Shown: positions 7,557-13,820 of the stretch, piece after piece | How positions within the stretch are numbered: the first letter of the stretch is position 1 | Layout: every line of letters begins with the position of its first letter | From: Pseudomonadota bacterium | GTDB lineage: Bacteria > Pseudomonadota > Alphaproteobacteria > Rhizobiales > Hyphomicrobiaceae | NCBI GenBank assembly: GCA_021813195.1 | Contig: JAKALI010000047.1 | Coordinates: forward strand, 1 to 13,820 | Direction of reading: 5' to 3' | Length of the DNA stretch: 13,820 nucleotides | Position numbers and translations under genes: made by a program | The notes under the pieces: model-generated | The model's database searches: none | Told to the model about the DNA's origin: nothing | The model's input: the letters and a program-made list of their open reading frames with translations, nothing else

Positions 7557-7904
7557 ATGAAATTCCACCAGCTGGCCGTCTTGGCAGGTGCCATTCTCGT
7601 GTTGAGCGCACACACGTCGGGTGCCGGTGACGTAGGAAACGCCCGCGTCGGTCTTGAATTTGCGCGGACTCATTGTGCTGGTTGTCACGCGATCGCCTTT
7701 GACGACATTGCCTCGCCAAATCCGGATGCGCCGCCCTTCAAGTGGGTCGCCGATACCAAGGGCCTCACGCGCACGGCTCTCGTGGTCTTCTTCCAAAGCC
7801 CGCATCCCACCATGCCCAATCTCGTTCTCAGTCCCGAGGAGACCGACAACGTGATTGCTTACATCCTGAGCCTCAGAGGCGATGGAGCCGATGCGCCGAA
7901 GTAG
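7557..7904 (+). CDS. Small periplasmic monohaem cytochrome c
   Basis: This 115 aa protein has a signal peptide (about residues 1-23) and one haem-binding motif, CAGCH (40-44). The likely axial Met is Met86 in HPTMPNL, and the C-terminal helix is NVIAYILSL (98-106), typical of class I cytochromes c. The start at ATG 7557 has a strong AAGGAGAG site at 7542-7549; the frame opens earlier (7500) but that part is not protein-like. Its haem domain resembles that of the preceding gene product: both have ASPNxxAPPF after the haem site, an MP near the Met ligand, and an IAYIxSL C-terminal helix. The two probably arose by duplication. It is likely a soluble electron carrier, but donor and acceptor are unknown. 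Confidence 0.93.
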   Translation: MKFHQLAVLAGAILVLSAHTSGAGDVGNARVGLEFARTHCAGCHAIAFDDIASPNPDAPPFKWVADTKGLTRTALVVFFQSPHPTMPNLVLSPEETDNVIAYILSLRGDGADAPK

Positions 7905-7968
7905 GCTCGGTGCGATCGGATTGCGCTTGCACACGCATCAAGGCGCATCCGCAGCGCGAAATCAGACC

Positions 7969-9918
7969 TCAACGGCCTGAAGCTTCCACAACAGCATGCG
8001 CCTCCTCCTTGCGCTCGTAGATGTGTGGGGCCAGGCCACGCTTTCTCAACGCCTCCTGCATCTTCATGCGCATGAAGGCGCTCGTAGTGTAGCGCGTCGT
8101 CGTTAGATAGTGATCCTTAAGCATGTCCTCGATCATGTCCGCGTAATCGTCGTACAGGTCTTCGGCGATGCGGCATCCGTCGTGATTGACGACGGAATTG
8201 ACGCGCCGGCCCGCAGCGACGCACGCGGCGACGAGGGCCTTGCGCAGATCGTCGATGTCAGACTTTTTGCGCACGCTCCAGCCTTCCAGATTGACAAACA
8301 GGATGTTGCGGTAACTGTCGTAGCTGATGCGCTCCGAGAGTTTGAGATTGAGCAGTTCGGAGAGCAGATCCATCGGCTCGTCGACGAAAATGCGCCGATC
8401 CATCGGCACCGGTTTGTTGATGATGGGTTTGAAGTCCATGTGCGGGAGGATGTCGCGTTCGATGTCGATGCCAGGCGCAACTTCGATCAGTTCCAGCCCG
8501 CCGGGCGTGAGCTGAAAGACGCAGCGCTCGGTGACGTAAATCACGGGCTGAGATCTCCGGCTCGCGTACGGCCCAGAGAACGTGATCTGCTCCACATTCT
8601 GCACGAACTTCCGCGCCCGGCCTTCCTGGATGATTTTGAGCTTGCCGTAGTGAACTTCGACTTTCAGGCCTCCTGCCGTGAACGTGCCGGCGAAAACAAC
8701 GGCGCGGGCGTTTTGTGAAATATCGATGAACCCGCCGCAGCCATTGAGACGTCCGCCAAATTTTGAGGTGTTGACATTACCTTGAGCGTCGCACTCGGCC
8801 ATGCCGAGGCACGTGAGGTCCAGCCCACGGCCATGATAGAAATCAAACATCTGGTTCTGATCGATGATCGCATGGGCGTTCGCCGATGCGCCGAAACTCG
8901 ACCCGCCCGCGAGAACGCCACCGATGGCGCCGGCCTCCGTCGTCATGGTGATGTAGGGCGTCACTTTTTCTTCCGCCGCGACGGCCGCCACGCCGTCCGG
9001 CGCGCCCACACCCAGATTGATCACGCCATTGGGAGGAAGCTCGAACGCGGCGCGCCGTGCGATGATCTTGCGTTCATCGAGCTCCATCTTGGGAATGTTC
9101 TCGACGGGAATGCGGATTTCACCAGACAGCGCGGGATCGTACATGACGCCGTAGTTCATGCGGTGCAATTCGGGGCTTTCCGCGACGACCACGCAGTCGA
9201 CGAGAATGCCGGGCACTTTCACGTCTTTGGGCTTGATCGAGCCCTGTTCGACGATGCGCTCCACCTGGGCGATGACGACGCCGCCGCCGTTATGGGCAGC
9301 CATGGCCTGCGCGAGGACGTCCAGGGTCAGGCACTCCTTCTCCATGCTCAGATTGCCGGACGGATCAGCGCTTGTGGCGCGGATCAGCGCAACATCGATG
9401 GGGGTCGCCTTATAGAATAACCACTCCTCGCCCTCGACCTCGACATGCTTGACGATGTCTTCGGTCGTCACGGCATTGACTTTGCCACCACCCAGACGCG
9501 GATCCACATACGTATGGAGGCCGACCTTGGTGAAAAGTCCTGGCTGGCCAGATGCGCAGGAGCGATAGAGCTTAGAGATCACGCCCTGGGGTAGGTTGTA
9601 GCCCTGTATTTTGTTGTTCTGGGCGGCCTCGGCGACCTTGGGCATGCGGCCAAAATTGGCCGCGATCACCCGCGACAGGAGTCCCTCGTGATGCAGACGG
9701 CCCGTGCCGAGCCCCTTACTGTCACCGGCGCCCGCGCACATGATGAGGGTGAGGCCTTTGGGCGACTTGGTTTCGACGTAGCGTTTCTCAAGGGCGGCAT
9801 GGAGGGCCTCAGGGATGCAGCTTTGCACGAAACCGGTGGTACAGATGACATCGCCGTCCTTGATAAGCGCGATGGCCTGCTCGGCCGAAATTACCTTGTT
9901 CTTGGGCTTTGCGTCCAT
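7969..9918 (-). CDS. Family I CoA-transferase (acyl-CoA:acetate / propionate CoA-transferase-like) with C-terminal extension
   Basis: This 649 aa protein moves CoA between acyl-CoA and a free acid through a glutamyl-CoA intermediate. Alpha-like and beta-like halves are fused in one chain, as in propionate CoA-transferase and YdiF. The first half has the GDVICTTGF region (22-30) and ends near residue 280. The second half carries TTEAGAIGGVLAGGSSFGAS (326-345); Glu328 is the likely catalytic residue by comparison with the family's E-x-G-x-x-GG pattern. The usual fold ends near residue 500. About 150 further residues follow, with FVNLEGWSVRK (541-551), VVNHDGCRI (576-584) and TRYTTSAFMRMKM (608-620), which look like an added alpha/beta domain. 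The ATG at 9918 has a GGGAGGGG site; a longer TTG start at 10050 is unlikely. The true substrate cannot be read from sequence. It converges on the cytochrome c gene with a 64 bp gap. Confidence 0.9.
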   Translation of the reverse strand: MDAKPKNKVISAEQAIALIKDGDVICTTGFVQSCIPEALHAALEKRYVETKSPKGLTLIMCAGAGDSKGLGTGRLHHEGLLSRVIAANFGRMPKVAEAAQNNKIQGYNLPQGVISKLYRSCASGQPGLFTKVGLHTYVDPRLGGGKVNAVTTEDIVKHVEVEGEEWLFYKATPIDVALIRATSADPSGNLSMEKECLTLDVLAQAMAAHNGGGVVIAQVERIVEQGSIKPKDVKVPGILVDCVVVAESPELHRMNYGVMYDPALSGEIRIPVENIPKMELDERKIIARRAAFELPPNGVINLGVGAPDGVAAVAAEEKVTPYITMTTEAGAIGGVLAGGSSFGASANAHAIIDQNQMFDFYHGRGLDLTCLGMAECDAQGNVNTSKFGGRLNGCGGFIDISQNARAVVFAGTFTAGGLKVEVHYGKLKIIQEGRARKFVQNVEQITFSGPYASRRSQPVIYVTERCVFQLTPGGLELIEVAPGIDIERDILPHMDFKPIINKPVPMDRRIFVDEPMDLLSELLNLKLSERISYDSYRNILFVNLEGWSVRKKSDIDDLRKALVAACVAAGRRVNSVVNHDGCRIAEDLYDDYADMIEDMLKDHYLTTTRYTTSAFMRMKMQEALRKRGLAPHIYERKEEAHAVVEASGR

Positions 9919-10261
9919 GGGTCCAGCCCCTCCCGAAGGCTGACGCCCACCTGGCGATCGGGCGACGTGGTCCGATGGCGTACCGGGCAGGCGTGAAGGG
10001 TACTCATTTTTGCGCTGAGCGCGTGTTGTGAGGGGCGCAGATTGGTCCAAATGCGCGCGCGGCGCCCCACTCTCCTGGGTAGAGCCCCCCTATCCCGGCA
10101 GTACGGAGAGAGCAGGGCAAGACAGTTCGAGAACGGAACAAGGCGAGCTCGGCACGCCCATGGAAAACAAACAGCGCCGGCCGCGGGGGACCGGCGCTGT
10201 GGCAAACTTCGGCCTTTTTGTGAATTCGGTTTGAGACGCGTCCCCGCGCGGCCCGCAGCCG
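9919..10261. other. Intergenic stretch between bactofilin and CoA-transferase genes
   Basis: This 343 bp gap separates two genes on the same strand. Its right part holds the bactofilin terminator (10161-10200), so the CoA-transferase gene must have its own promoter in the left part. I see no clear -35/-10 pair. Short frames crossing this stretch lack ribosome sites and protein character. Confidence 0.5.
10161..10200 (-). terminator. Rho-independent terminator of the bactofilin gene
   Basis: A perfect 10 bp stem, ACAGCGCCGG at 10171-10180 and CCGGCGCTGT at 10191-10200, encloses a 10-base loop. Read on the minus strand it is followed at once by a T-rich tract (TTGTTTTCC, 10162-10170). It lies 62 bases after the bactofilin stop and before the CoA-transferase gene, so it separates the two transcription units. 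Confidence 0.88.
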
Positions 10262-10789
10262 TTACCCGCCGGTATTCGAGAGGGCAGCGAGACGGATGTT
10301 CTCGAAACCTGAAACGTCGAGGTTGGGAGTCAGTTCGGCGTCATCCTTGGCGCGGCGAACGCGGCCGTCGAATTGGGCGCCCTCCGATATCGATAGGGTT
10401 TTGTGGGTGATGTCGCCCTCGACATGGGCCGTGGGGTGCAGTGTGACCGTCTTGGCCCGGATGGCGCCCTTGATGCCGCCGCGCACCTCGATCGCTTCGG
10501 CGTTGACCGTTCCGATCACAGAACCTTCTTCGCCGATGACGACCTGTTTGCCGCTGATATCACCGTGAACGTCGCCGTCGATAGTCAGATGGTTCTGCGA
10601 GATGATGGTGATCTTTTCACCCATGATCGTGAGATCGGTGCCAATCACTGAGGTTCCCGTCGTCGTCGCCGCCCTGTCGAATGGTGAACCGGCTGGCCGC
10701 TGCGGTACCGGCGTCGCGCTCAACGGCGGCATGGGCGTTGCAGTTGGCTTGGGTGGATTAGTGTCAGGACTGGGACCACGGTTGAACAC
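10262..10789 (-). CDS. Bactofilin (polymer-forming cytoskeletal protein)
   Basis: This 175 aa protein belongs to the bactofilin family (DUF583), bacterial beta-helical proteins that self-assemble into filaments and organise cell-wall enzymes or stalk and division sites. A Pro/Thr-rich unstructured arm covers residues 1-40. The right-handed beta-helix core is about 46-147, seen as repeating short hydrophobic strands with glycine turns: HLTIDGDVHGDI (67-78), VVIGEEGSVIGTV (83-95), IEVRGGIKGAI (100-110), VTLHPTAHVEGDI (115-127), LSISEGAQFDGRV (132-144). A short C-terminal arm follows. The start is a GTG at 10789 with a strong GGGAGGAG site seven bases upstream. It lies 190 bp after the YihY gene stop on the same strand and ends in a strong terminator. 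No M23 peptidase gene, a common bactofilin partner, is in the window. Confidence 0.95.
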   Translation of the reverse strand: MFNRGPSPDTNPPKPTATPMPPLSATPVPQRPAGSPFDRAATTTGTSVIGTDLTIMGEKITIISQNHLTIDGDVHGDISGKQVVIGEEGSVIGTVNAEAIEVRGGIKGAIRAKTVTLHPTAHVEGDITHKTLSISEGAQFDGRVRRAKDDAELTPNLDVSGFENIRLAALSNTGG

Positions 10790-10979
10790 GGATTACTCCT
10801 CCCCCGGATGGGTGTTGCGGCGCCCTCGCTCAGCGATGAGCACCATGCGCCGTTGTTGAAAATATGTCGAGTGGTTCGCTCTCGCCGTCGAAGCGATATG
10901 TCCCGATGATGCACGAGCGTCTGGCCATGTGACGATTTGGGGGGGGGCGGGCTTGCTCAGTCCGCGGTATAAGAGGGCC

Positions 10980-11876
10980 TTACTCGGCGACGCTCACCGC
11001 GGGATGAGGCAGCCCCGGTTCGCCATTGCCGTTGCCACCATTGGCTCCGAGCTTTTTCAATTCGATGATGCCTCGGTTCAGCTCTGCCCCCAGAATGATG
11101 ATGATGGCGGTGAACTGGAAGAAGATCAGGGCGATCATCAACTGCGAGAGGCCAGCATAAAATCGGGTGTAGTCGCTCAGGTTCAGGTAGTAGGAGTAGA
11201 GGGCGGCCACGGTAATCCACAGCACGACGGAAACGAGGATCCCCGGCCAAACGTCGGCCACGCGCCGCTTCCCGGCAGCCAGCCAGAGATGAAAAGCGAA
11301 CAGTTGGGTTGCGATAACAACCGCAGCCAGGGAATAGCGTTTGAATGCACCCATCCAGGTCGAAGACAGGATGCTCTTGGCCCATTCTGGCTCATAGACT
11401 GCCAGTTGGGCTACGATGGCAGGACCGAACAGAACGGCCCAGGTCAGAACAAGCATCGAGGCTGCGCTGACGAACACGAACAACATGCTGATCAACAAAC
11501 ACAATGGATAGGGCCGCGTCTCCTGCACGCGGTAGGCGCTATTGAGCGCGGCCCGCATGGTCTCGATGGCACTGGTTGCAAAGAACAAGGCGATGAAGCC
11601 CGACAGGGTCAACAAATCGATGCGGCTCGAGCCCATGATCGACTCGACCTGCGGGACGAGCGCTTCGGCGACCGCAGTGGGCAGAATGTTGAACAACTGA
11701 TCGACCGCTCGGGCGGCGAGATCGCGTCCGCCGAAGACGCCCGATAAAGCGCCGAGGAAAATGCAGAACGGAAAGAGCGATACGACAAAGGAGAAGGCGA
11801 CAGCTCCGGCGAGCGAGAAGCCGGAGTGCTCGTAAAGCCGGTAGACCGCTGTGAGGAAAGTCTTATATTTTTTCAT
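10980..11876 (-). CDS. YihY/BrkB family inner-membrane protein
   Basis: This 298 aa protein has about six transmembrane segments, near residues 22-45, 88-105, 127-155, 182-200, 211-230 and 243-265. The family signature is AGAVAFSFVVSLFPF at 23-37, with further conserved stretches SGFIALFFATSAIETMRAALNSAY (92-115) and DYTRFYAGLSQLMIALIFFQF (235-255). It ends in a cytoplasmic Gly/Asn-rich tail. The old name 'ribonuclease BN' for this family is an error of early annotation; its members are membrane proteins, suggested to act in transport or envelope processes, with no settled function. The start ATG 11876 has only a weak GGA ribosome site. It is divergent from the HhH-domain gene. Confidence 0.93.
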   Translation of the reverse strand: MKKYKTFLTAVYRLYEHSGFSLAGAVAFSFVVSLFPFCIFLGALSGVFGGRDLAARAVDQLFNILPTAVAEALVPQVESIMGSSRIDLLTLSGFIALFFATSAIETMRAALNSAYRVQETRPYPLCLLISMLFVFVSAASMLVLTWAVLFGPAIVAQLAVYEPEWAKSILSSTWMGAFKRYSLAAVVIATQLFAFHLWLAAGKRRVADVWPGILVSVVLWITVAALYSYYLNLSDYTRFYAGLSQLMIALIFFQFTAIIIILGAELNRGIIELKKLGANGGNGNGEPGLPHPAVSVAE

Positions 11877-12137
11877 ATCGGTCCAAGCATGAGCATAACA
11901 GCCGACTGGGTGGAATTGCCCGAAAGTTCGGCACAGAAGCTAGCCGCGGCGGCCGGCGCGGTCCATGGCTCGTCGGCCACGAGAGTGCGGCAAATTTTCG
12001 TGGCCTTTGCGGGCAGAATGCGAGGGCCGACCGTAGCGGCCGACGCGCCCGAAGCCCTGCCGGTTTGTCGTCCCTCCGAACTCGGAGTATGAAAGAATTT
12101 CGACCCATGTTTGGCCCGGCCAGGCTCAGAGGTTCTG
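11877..12137. promoter_or_regulatory. Divergent YihY / HhH-protein intergenic region
   Basis: These 261 bp separate the two divergent genes and should hold both promoters. A small hairpin, CTCCG-AACT-CGGAG, lies at 12074-12087 ahead of the HhH gene. An open frame from ATG 11889 (67 codons) has no ribosome site and no recognisable motif, so I do not call it as a gene. Confidence 0.35.
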
Positions 12138-13307
12138 ATGTCCGACCCTCAAGGTTGCGATCCAGTCGCTGTTCTTCGTGAGCGTCTACGGGTGCTCGTG
12201 GCGGATCTCGTAGCGCTCGCCGCCAAAGATACCCGTCGTGACAGTCGCTTGGCGCTGGCTGTTCATGCGTTGCGGCAAGCTCTCGAGACATTGGATCGGC
12301 CGGCGGGTATGCCGAACGGGGTGGAGCGGGTTCATGCCGGGCGTCTCGCCTCGTTGATCACGCCGATCGGCGAAGTTGCCACCTCTCCCGCCGCGCCGGT
12401 ATCAGTCGCCGCTGCTCCTCGTGGCGTGGAAGCGACCGATCCGATTAGCTGCCGGAAGCCCATCACGCCGACACCAGCCCGTCTGCCGAAGGACGCGCTC
12501 CAAAACAGGCCTCAAGATCCCGCGCCGACTGTTGATTTCACGCGGATCCGCGGGATTGACTCTGCGACGGCTCGCAGGCTTGTCGCGTTGGGTGTGGGCA
12601 GTTTTCGCCAGATTGCAGACTGGCGGGCGGAGGATGTGCGGCGCATCTCGGCCATGCTCGGAACCGACAAGCGCATCTCGCAGCAAAACTGGATTGAGCA
12701 TGCCGCGGTGCTCGCCGCCAGCGAGGACTCGGCGTCAGGCGCGCAGGCTCCCGCACCCAACCGTTGCGCCATGAACGAGGTCAAGGCTGCCGGGGACTTT
12801 CCTGCACCAACTGCACAGTTCGCTCCGTCGCTGCCACCCGCGGTTCGGGAGCGAACCGAAGCGGCATCAGTGCCATCGCTCAGCGGATCTGAACTGGGAA
12901 CTCGTGCGGTCGACATGCTGGCGGATGGCGCGGGAGTGATTCCCGTTGCCCAGGGTCCCGAGCCTCGGTCGAGCGGGGAGGACTTGTCGCACGGCGGCGC
13001 GAGCCCTCAACGACTGAGCGACGACGCATGCGCGCTCGACGGCGAAGAGGCGGAAGTCACGATTTTACGACGCGGGTCGAACGCGATGCAGCCGTCAACC
13101 CGGAGGTCAGGACCGGAGCGGCCATTGGCGCGCCGAGAGGCCGATCCTGTGGGGTTAGGTCGGCGAGAGGGCTTCCGGCAGCGGGAGCCTCAGGTGAACC
13201 GGCAGCCGCCCCACGCTCCGGCAGCCGAGGCCGACGTTGTGATACGCAAGTTGCCGACGCCAGCCGTTGGGCCCGCCGATCCGAGCGGGAGCCGCGCTCG
13301 TACGTAA
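12138..13307 (+). CDS. Helix-hairpin-helix domain protein with long disordered arms
   Basis: I do not recognise a named family for the full 389 aa protein. The N-terminus (about 9-53) is a charged, heptad-like helix, probably a coiled coil. A Pro/Ala-rich linker follows. Residues about 133-194 form a helix-hairpin-helix domain: DFTRIRGIDSATARRLVALG, then VGSFRQIADWRAEDVRRIS, then RISQQNWIEHAAVLA. This matches the pattern LxxIxGIGxxxAxxLxxLGIxxFxQIAxW...RIxxxxWxxQAxxLA of the short HhH domain often called 'Flap endonuclease-1-like 5' DNA nuclease' at the ends of other proteins. It has no visible catalytic nuclease residues. The last about 195 residues are low-complexity and rich in Arg, Pro, Ala and Ser. 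I chose the ATG at 12138, with AGAGG upstream, over TTG 12111. Nucleic-acid or protein binding is possible but unproven. Confidence 0.75.
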   Translation: MSDPQGCDPVAVLRERLRVLVADLVALAAKDTRRDSRLALAVHALRQALETLDRPAGMPNGVERVHAGRLASLITPIGEVATSPAAPVSVAAAPRGVEATDPISCRKPITPTPARLPKDALQNRPQDPAPTVDFTRIRGIDSATARRLVALGVGSFRQIADWRAEDVRRISAMLGTDKRISQQNWIEHAAVLAASEDSASGAQAPAPNRCAMNEVKAAGDFPAPTAQFAPSLPPAVRERTEAASVPSLSGSELGTRAVDMLADGAGVIPVAQGPEPRSSGEDLSHGGASPQRLSDDACALDGEEAEVTILRRGSNAMQPSTRRSGPERPLARREADPVGLGRREGFRQREPQVNRQPPHAPAAEADVVIRKLPTPAVGPADPSGSRART

Positions 13308-13613
13308 CCGATGAAGAATAACGGGGAAACAGGGGAAACAGGGGAAACAAACGTGATCAGGTCCGCTGGGCGGCGGGGGCTTGGGGGCAGTGTACGCAAA
13401 ACCGGTTAACTCTGTGCGAGTGTGCGAACGAGTTGACGCTGCCCGCAAAGAAGCCGCAACCGCGCCCGCATGTCGCGTAACGCGCGCATTGCTCGCATGG
13501 CGCGGATGCGTAAGTTCATCGGCGATGGGGTTCCCGCGCGAGAACCGCAATTATCCAAGTATCAAAGAGACGCGCTGTCTGAAATTCACTGGAGATCTGG
13601 GAGGACTTGACGC
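13308..13613. other. Intergenic stretch upstream of the acyl-CoA dehydrogenase gene
   Basis: These 306 bp hold the tandem repeat and G-runs (13323-13387) at the left, and presumably the promoter of the last gene at the right. An overlapping frame (13381-13617) starts at TTG without a ribosome site and is not called. I see no hairpin with a T-run. Confidence 0.45.
13323..13349 (+). repeat. Three perfect tandem copies of the 9-mer GGGGAAACA
   Basis: Units lie at 13323-13331, 13332-13340 and 13341-13349 without mismatches, 16 bases after the HhH gene stop. The run continues into AAACGTGATCAGGTCC. Further G-runs follow at 13368-13370, 13375-13379 and 13383-13387, so the stretch has six G-runs on the plus strand. 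Confidence 0.9.
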
Positions 13614-13820
13614 ATGACCATCGCGCAACTGAAGCCTCAGGGCGATCTGCTGACCTCAGGGGCAGACCGGATAATTGCGCGAACAAGTGAGGTCGTTGCA
13701 GCCGCCGACCGCATCCTCGCGCTGGCAAAAACCGGCGTGCGCCAGCGCGTTGCGGAAGCGGGCGGTGTAGACGCCGCCCAGCATGCGGCCCATGGGCTTG
13801 CCTGGCTCGCCACGACCGTC
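13614..13820 (+). CDS. Probable acyl-CoA dehydrogenase (N-terminus only)
   Basis: Only 69 codons are in the window. The start at ATG 13614 follows a GGGAGG ribosome site. The translation begins MTIAQLKPQGDLL and contains DAAQHAAHGLAWLATTV (53-69). A segment of the form QxAAHGLAWLATYVEA is, as I recall, found near the N-terminus of some long alphaproteobacterial acyl-CoA dehydrogenases. The FAD and substrate domains lie beyond the window, so the call rests on this motif alone. These enzymes oxidise acyl-CoA at the alpha-beta bond and pass electrons to ETF. It may be linked in metabolism to the CoA-transferase, but the two genes are not close enough to infer co-regulation. Confidence 0.5.
   Translation, partial: MTIAQLKPQGDLLTSGADRIIARTSEVVAAADRILALAKTGVRQRVAEAGGVDAAQHAAHGLAWLATTV

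Noticed and set aside
7905..7968. Possible bidirectional terminator between the convergent cytochrome and CoA-transferase genes
   Set aside because: I could not find a stem longer than a few imperfect pairs or a T-run.
8110..9420. Two long plus-strand open frames (202 and 212 codons) inside the CoA-transferase gene
   Set aside because: They are antisense shadows of a gene with strong family motifs in the other strand; the translations are rich in Asp, Arg and His and match no family.
9919..10050. N-terminal extension of the CoA-transferase from a TTG at 10050
   Set aside because: The family N-terminus begins at the ATG 9918 with a strong ribosome site, and the extra 44 residues are not family-like.
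10929..11747. A 272-codon plus-strand frame opposite the YihY gene
   Set aside because: It is antisense to a clear six-TM protein and its translation is Gln/Gly/His-rich low complexity, as expected for the complement of hydrophobic codons.
11889..12092. A 67-codon frame in the YihY/HhH divergent region
   Set aside because: There is no ribosome site, no motif, and codon choice is not clearly coding.
13323..13349. Short tandem repeat as a CRISPR array
   Set aside because: Units are 9 bases with no spacers and no cas genes are nearby.
13381..13617. A 78-codon frame ending over the start of the acyl-CoA dehydrogenase gene
   Set aside because: It begins at TTG without a ribosome site and has no recognisable protein character; the stop overlap is likely chance.

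Overview
The window is GC-rich, gene-dense bacterial DNA. The gene content and protein style suggest an alphaproteobacterium, most likely Hyphomicrobiales (Rhizobiales); I cannot name a genus. The main evidence is a RegB/RegA-type (ActS/ActR, PrrB/PrrA) redox two-component pair lying back to back with a SCO/SenC gene, plus a bactofilin, a class A penicillin-binding protein and small c-type cytochromes. There is no IS element, integrase, phage gene, CRISPR array, rRNA or tRNA that I can see, so this looks like core chromosome rather than an island.

Layout from left to right. 1-1734 (minus): the 5' end of a regA/actR response regulator and the complete regB/actS histidine kinase, which keeps the quinone-site heptad and the redox-active cysteine. 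1852-2454 (plus): the divergent SCO1/SenC copper chaperone. 2455-2773: about 320 bases with no recognisable gene. 2774-3532 (plus): a YgjP-type zinc metallopeptidase, convergent with a class A PBP (3569-5872, minus). Upstream of the PBP lie two small hairpins and a perfect TTAA-N7-TTAA box resembling a CtrA site, then a small two-TM membrane protein (6020-6316, minus). 6502-7904 (plus): a secreted TPR-cytochrome c fusion followed by a stand-alone cytochrome c. A TTTGA-N6-TCAAA FNR/FixK-like box lies at the right distance from a possible -10 element upstream of them. 7969-9918 (minus): a long family I CoA-transferase with an unusual C-terminal extension. 10171-10200: a strong terminator for the bactofilin gene (10262-10789, minus). 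10980-11876 (minus): a YihY/BrkB membrane protein. 12138-13307 (plus): a mostly disordered protein with a helix-hairpin-helix domain. 13323-13387: a 3 x 9 bp tandem repeat and clustered G-runs. 13614 to the window end (plus): the N-terminus of a probable acyl-CoA dehydrogenase.

Two themes connect the genes. One is oxygen/redox control of respiration: RegB/RegA, SCO for the CuA site of cytochrome oxidase, and two secreted cytochromes behind a likely FNR-type promoter. The other is cell envelope growth: PBP1A with a possible cell-cycle (CtrA) box, bactofilin, the YgjP protease and YihY. The CoA-transferase and acyl-CoA dehydrogenase are metabolic and not obviously linked to either theme. I see no convincing new multi-gene system. 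The best candidates for novelty are the TPR-cytochrome/cytochrome pair with its promoter, the CoA-transferase tail domain, and the HhH protein.
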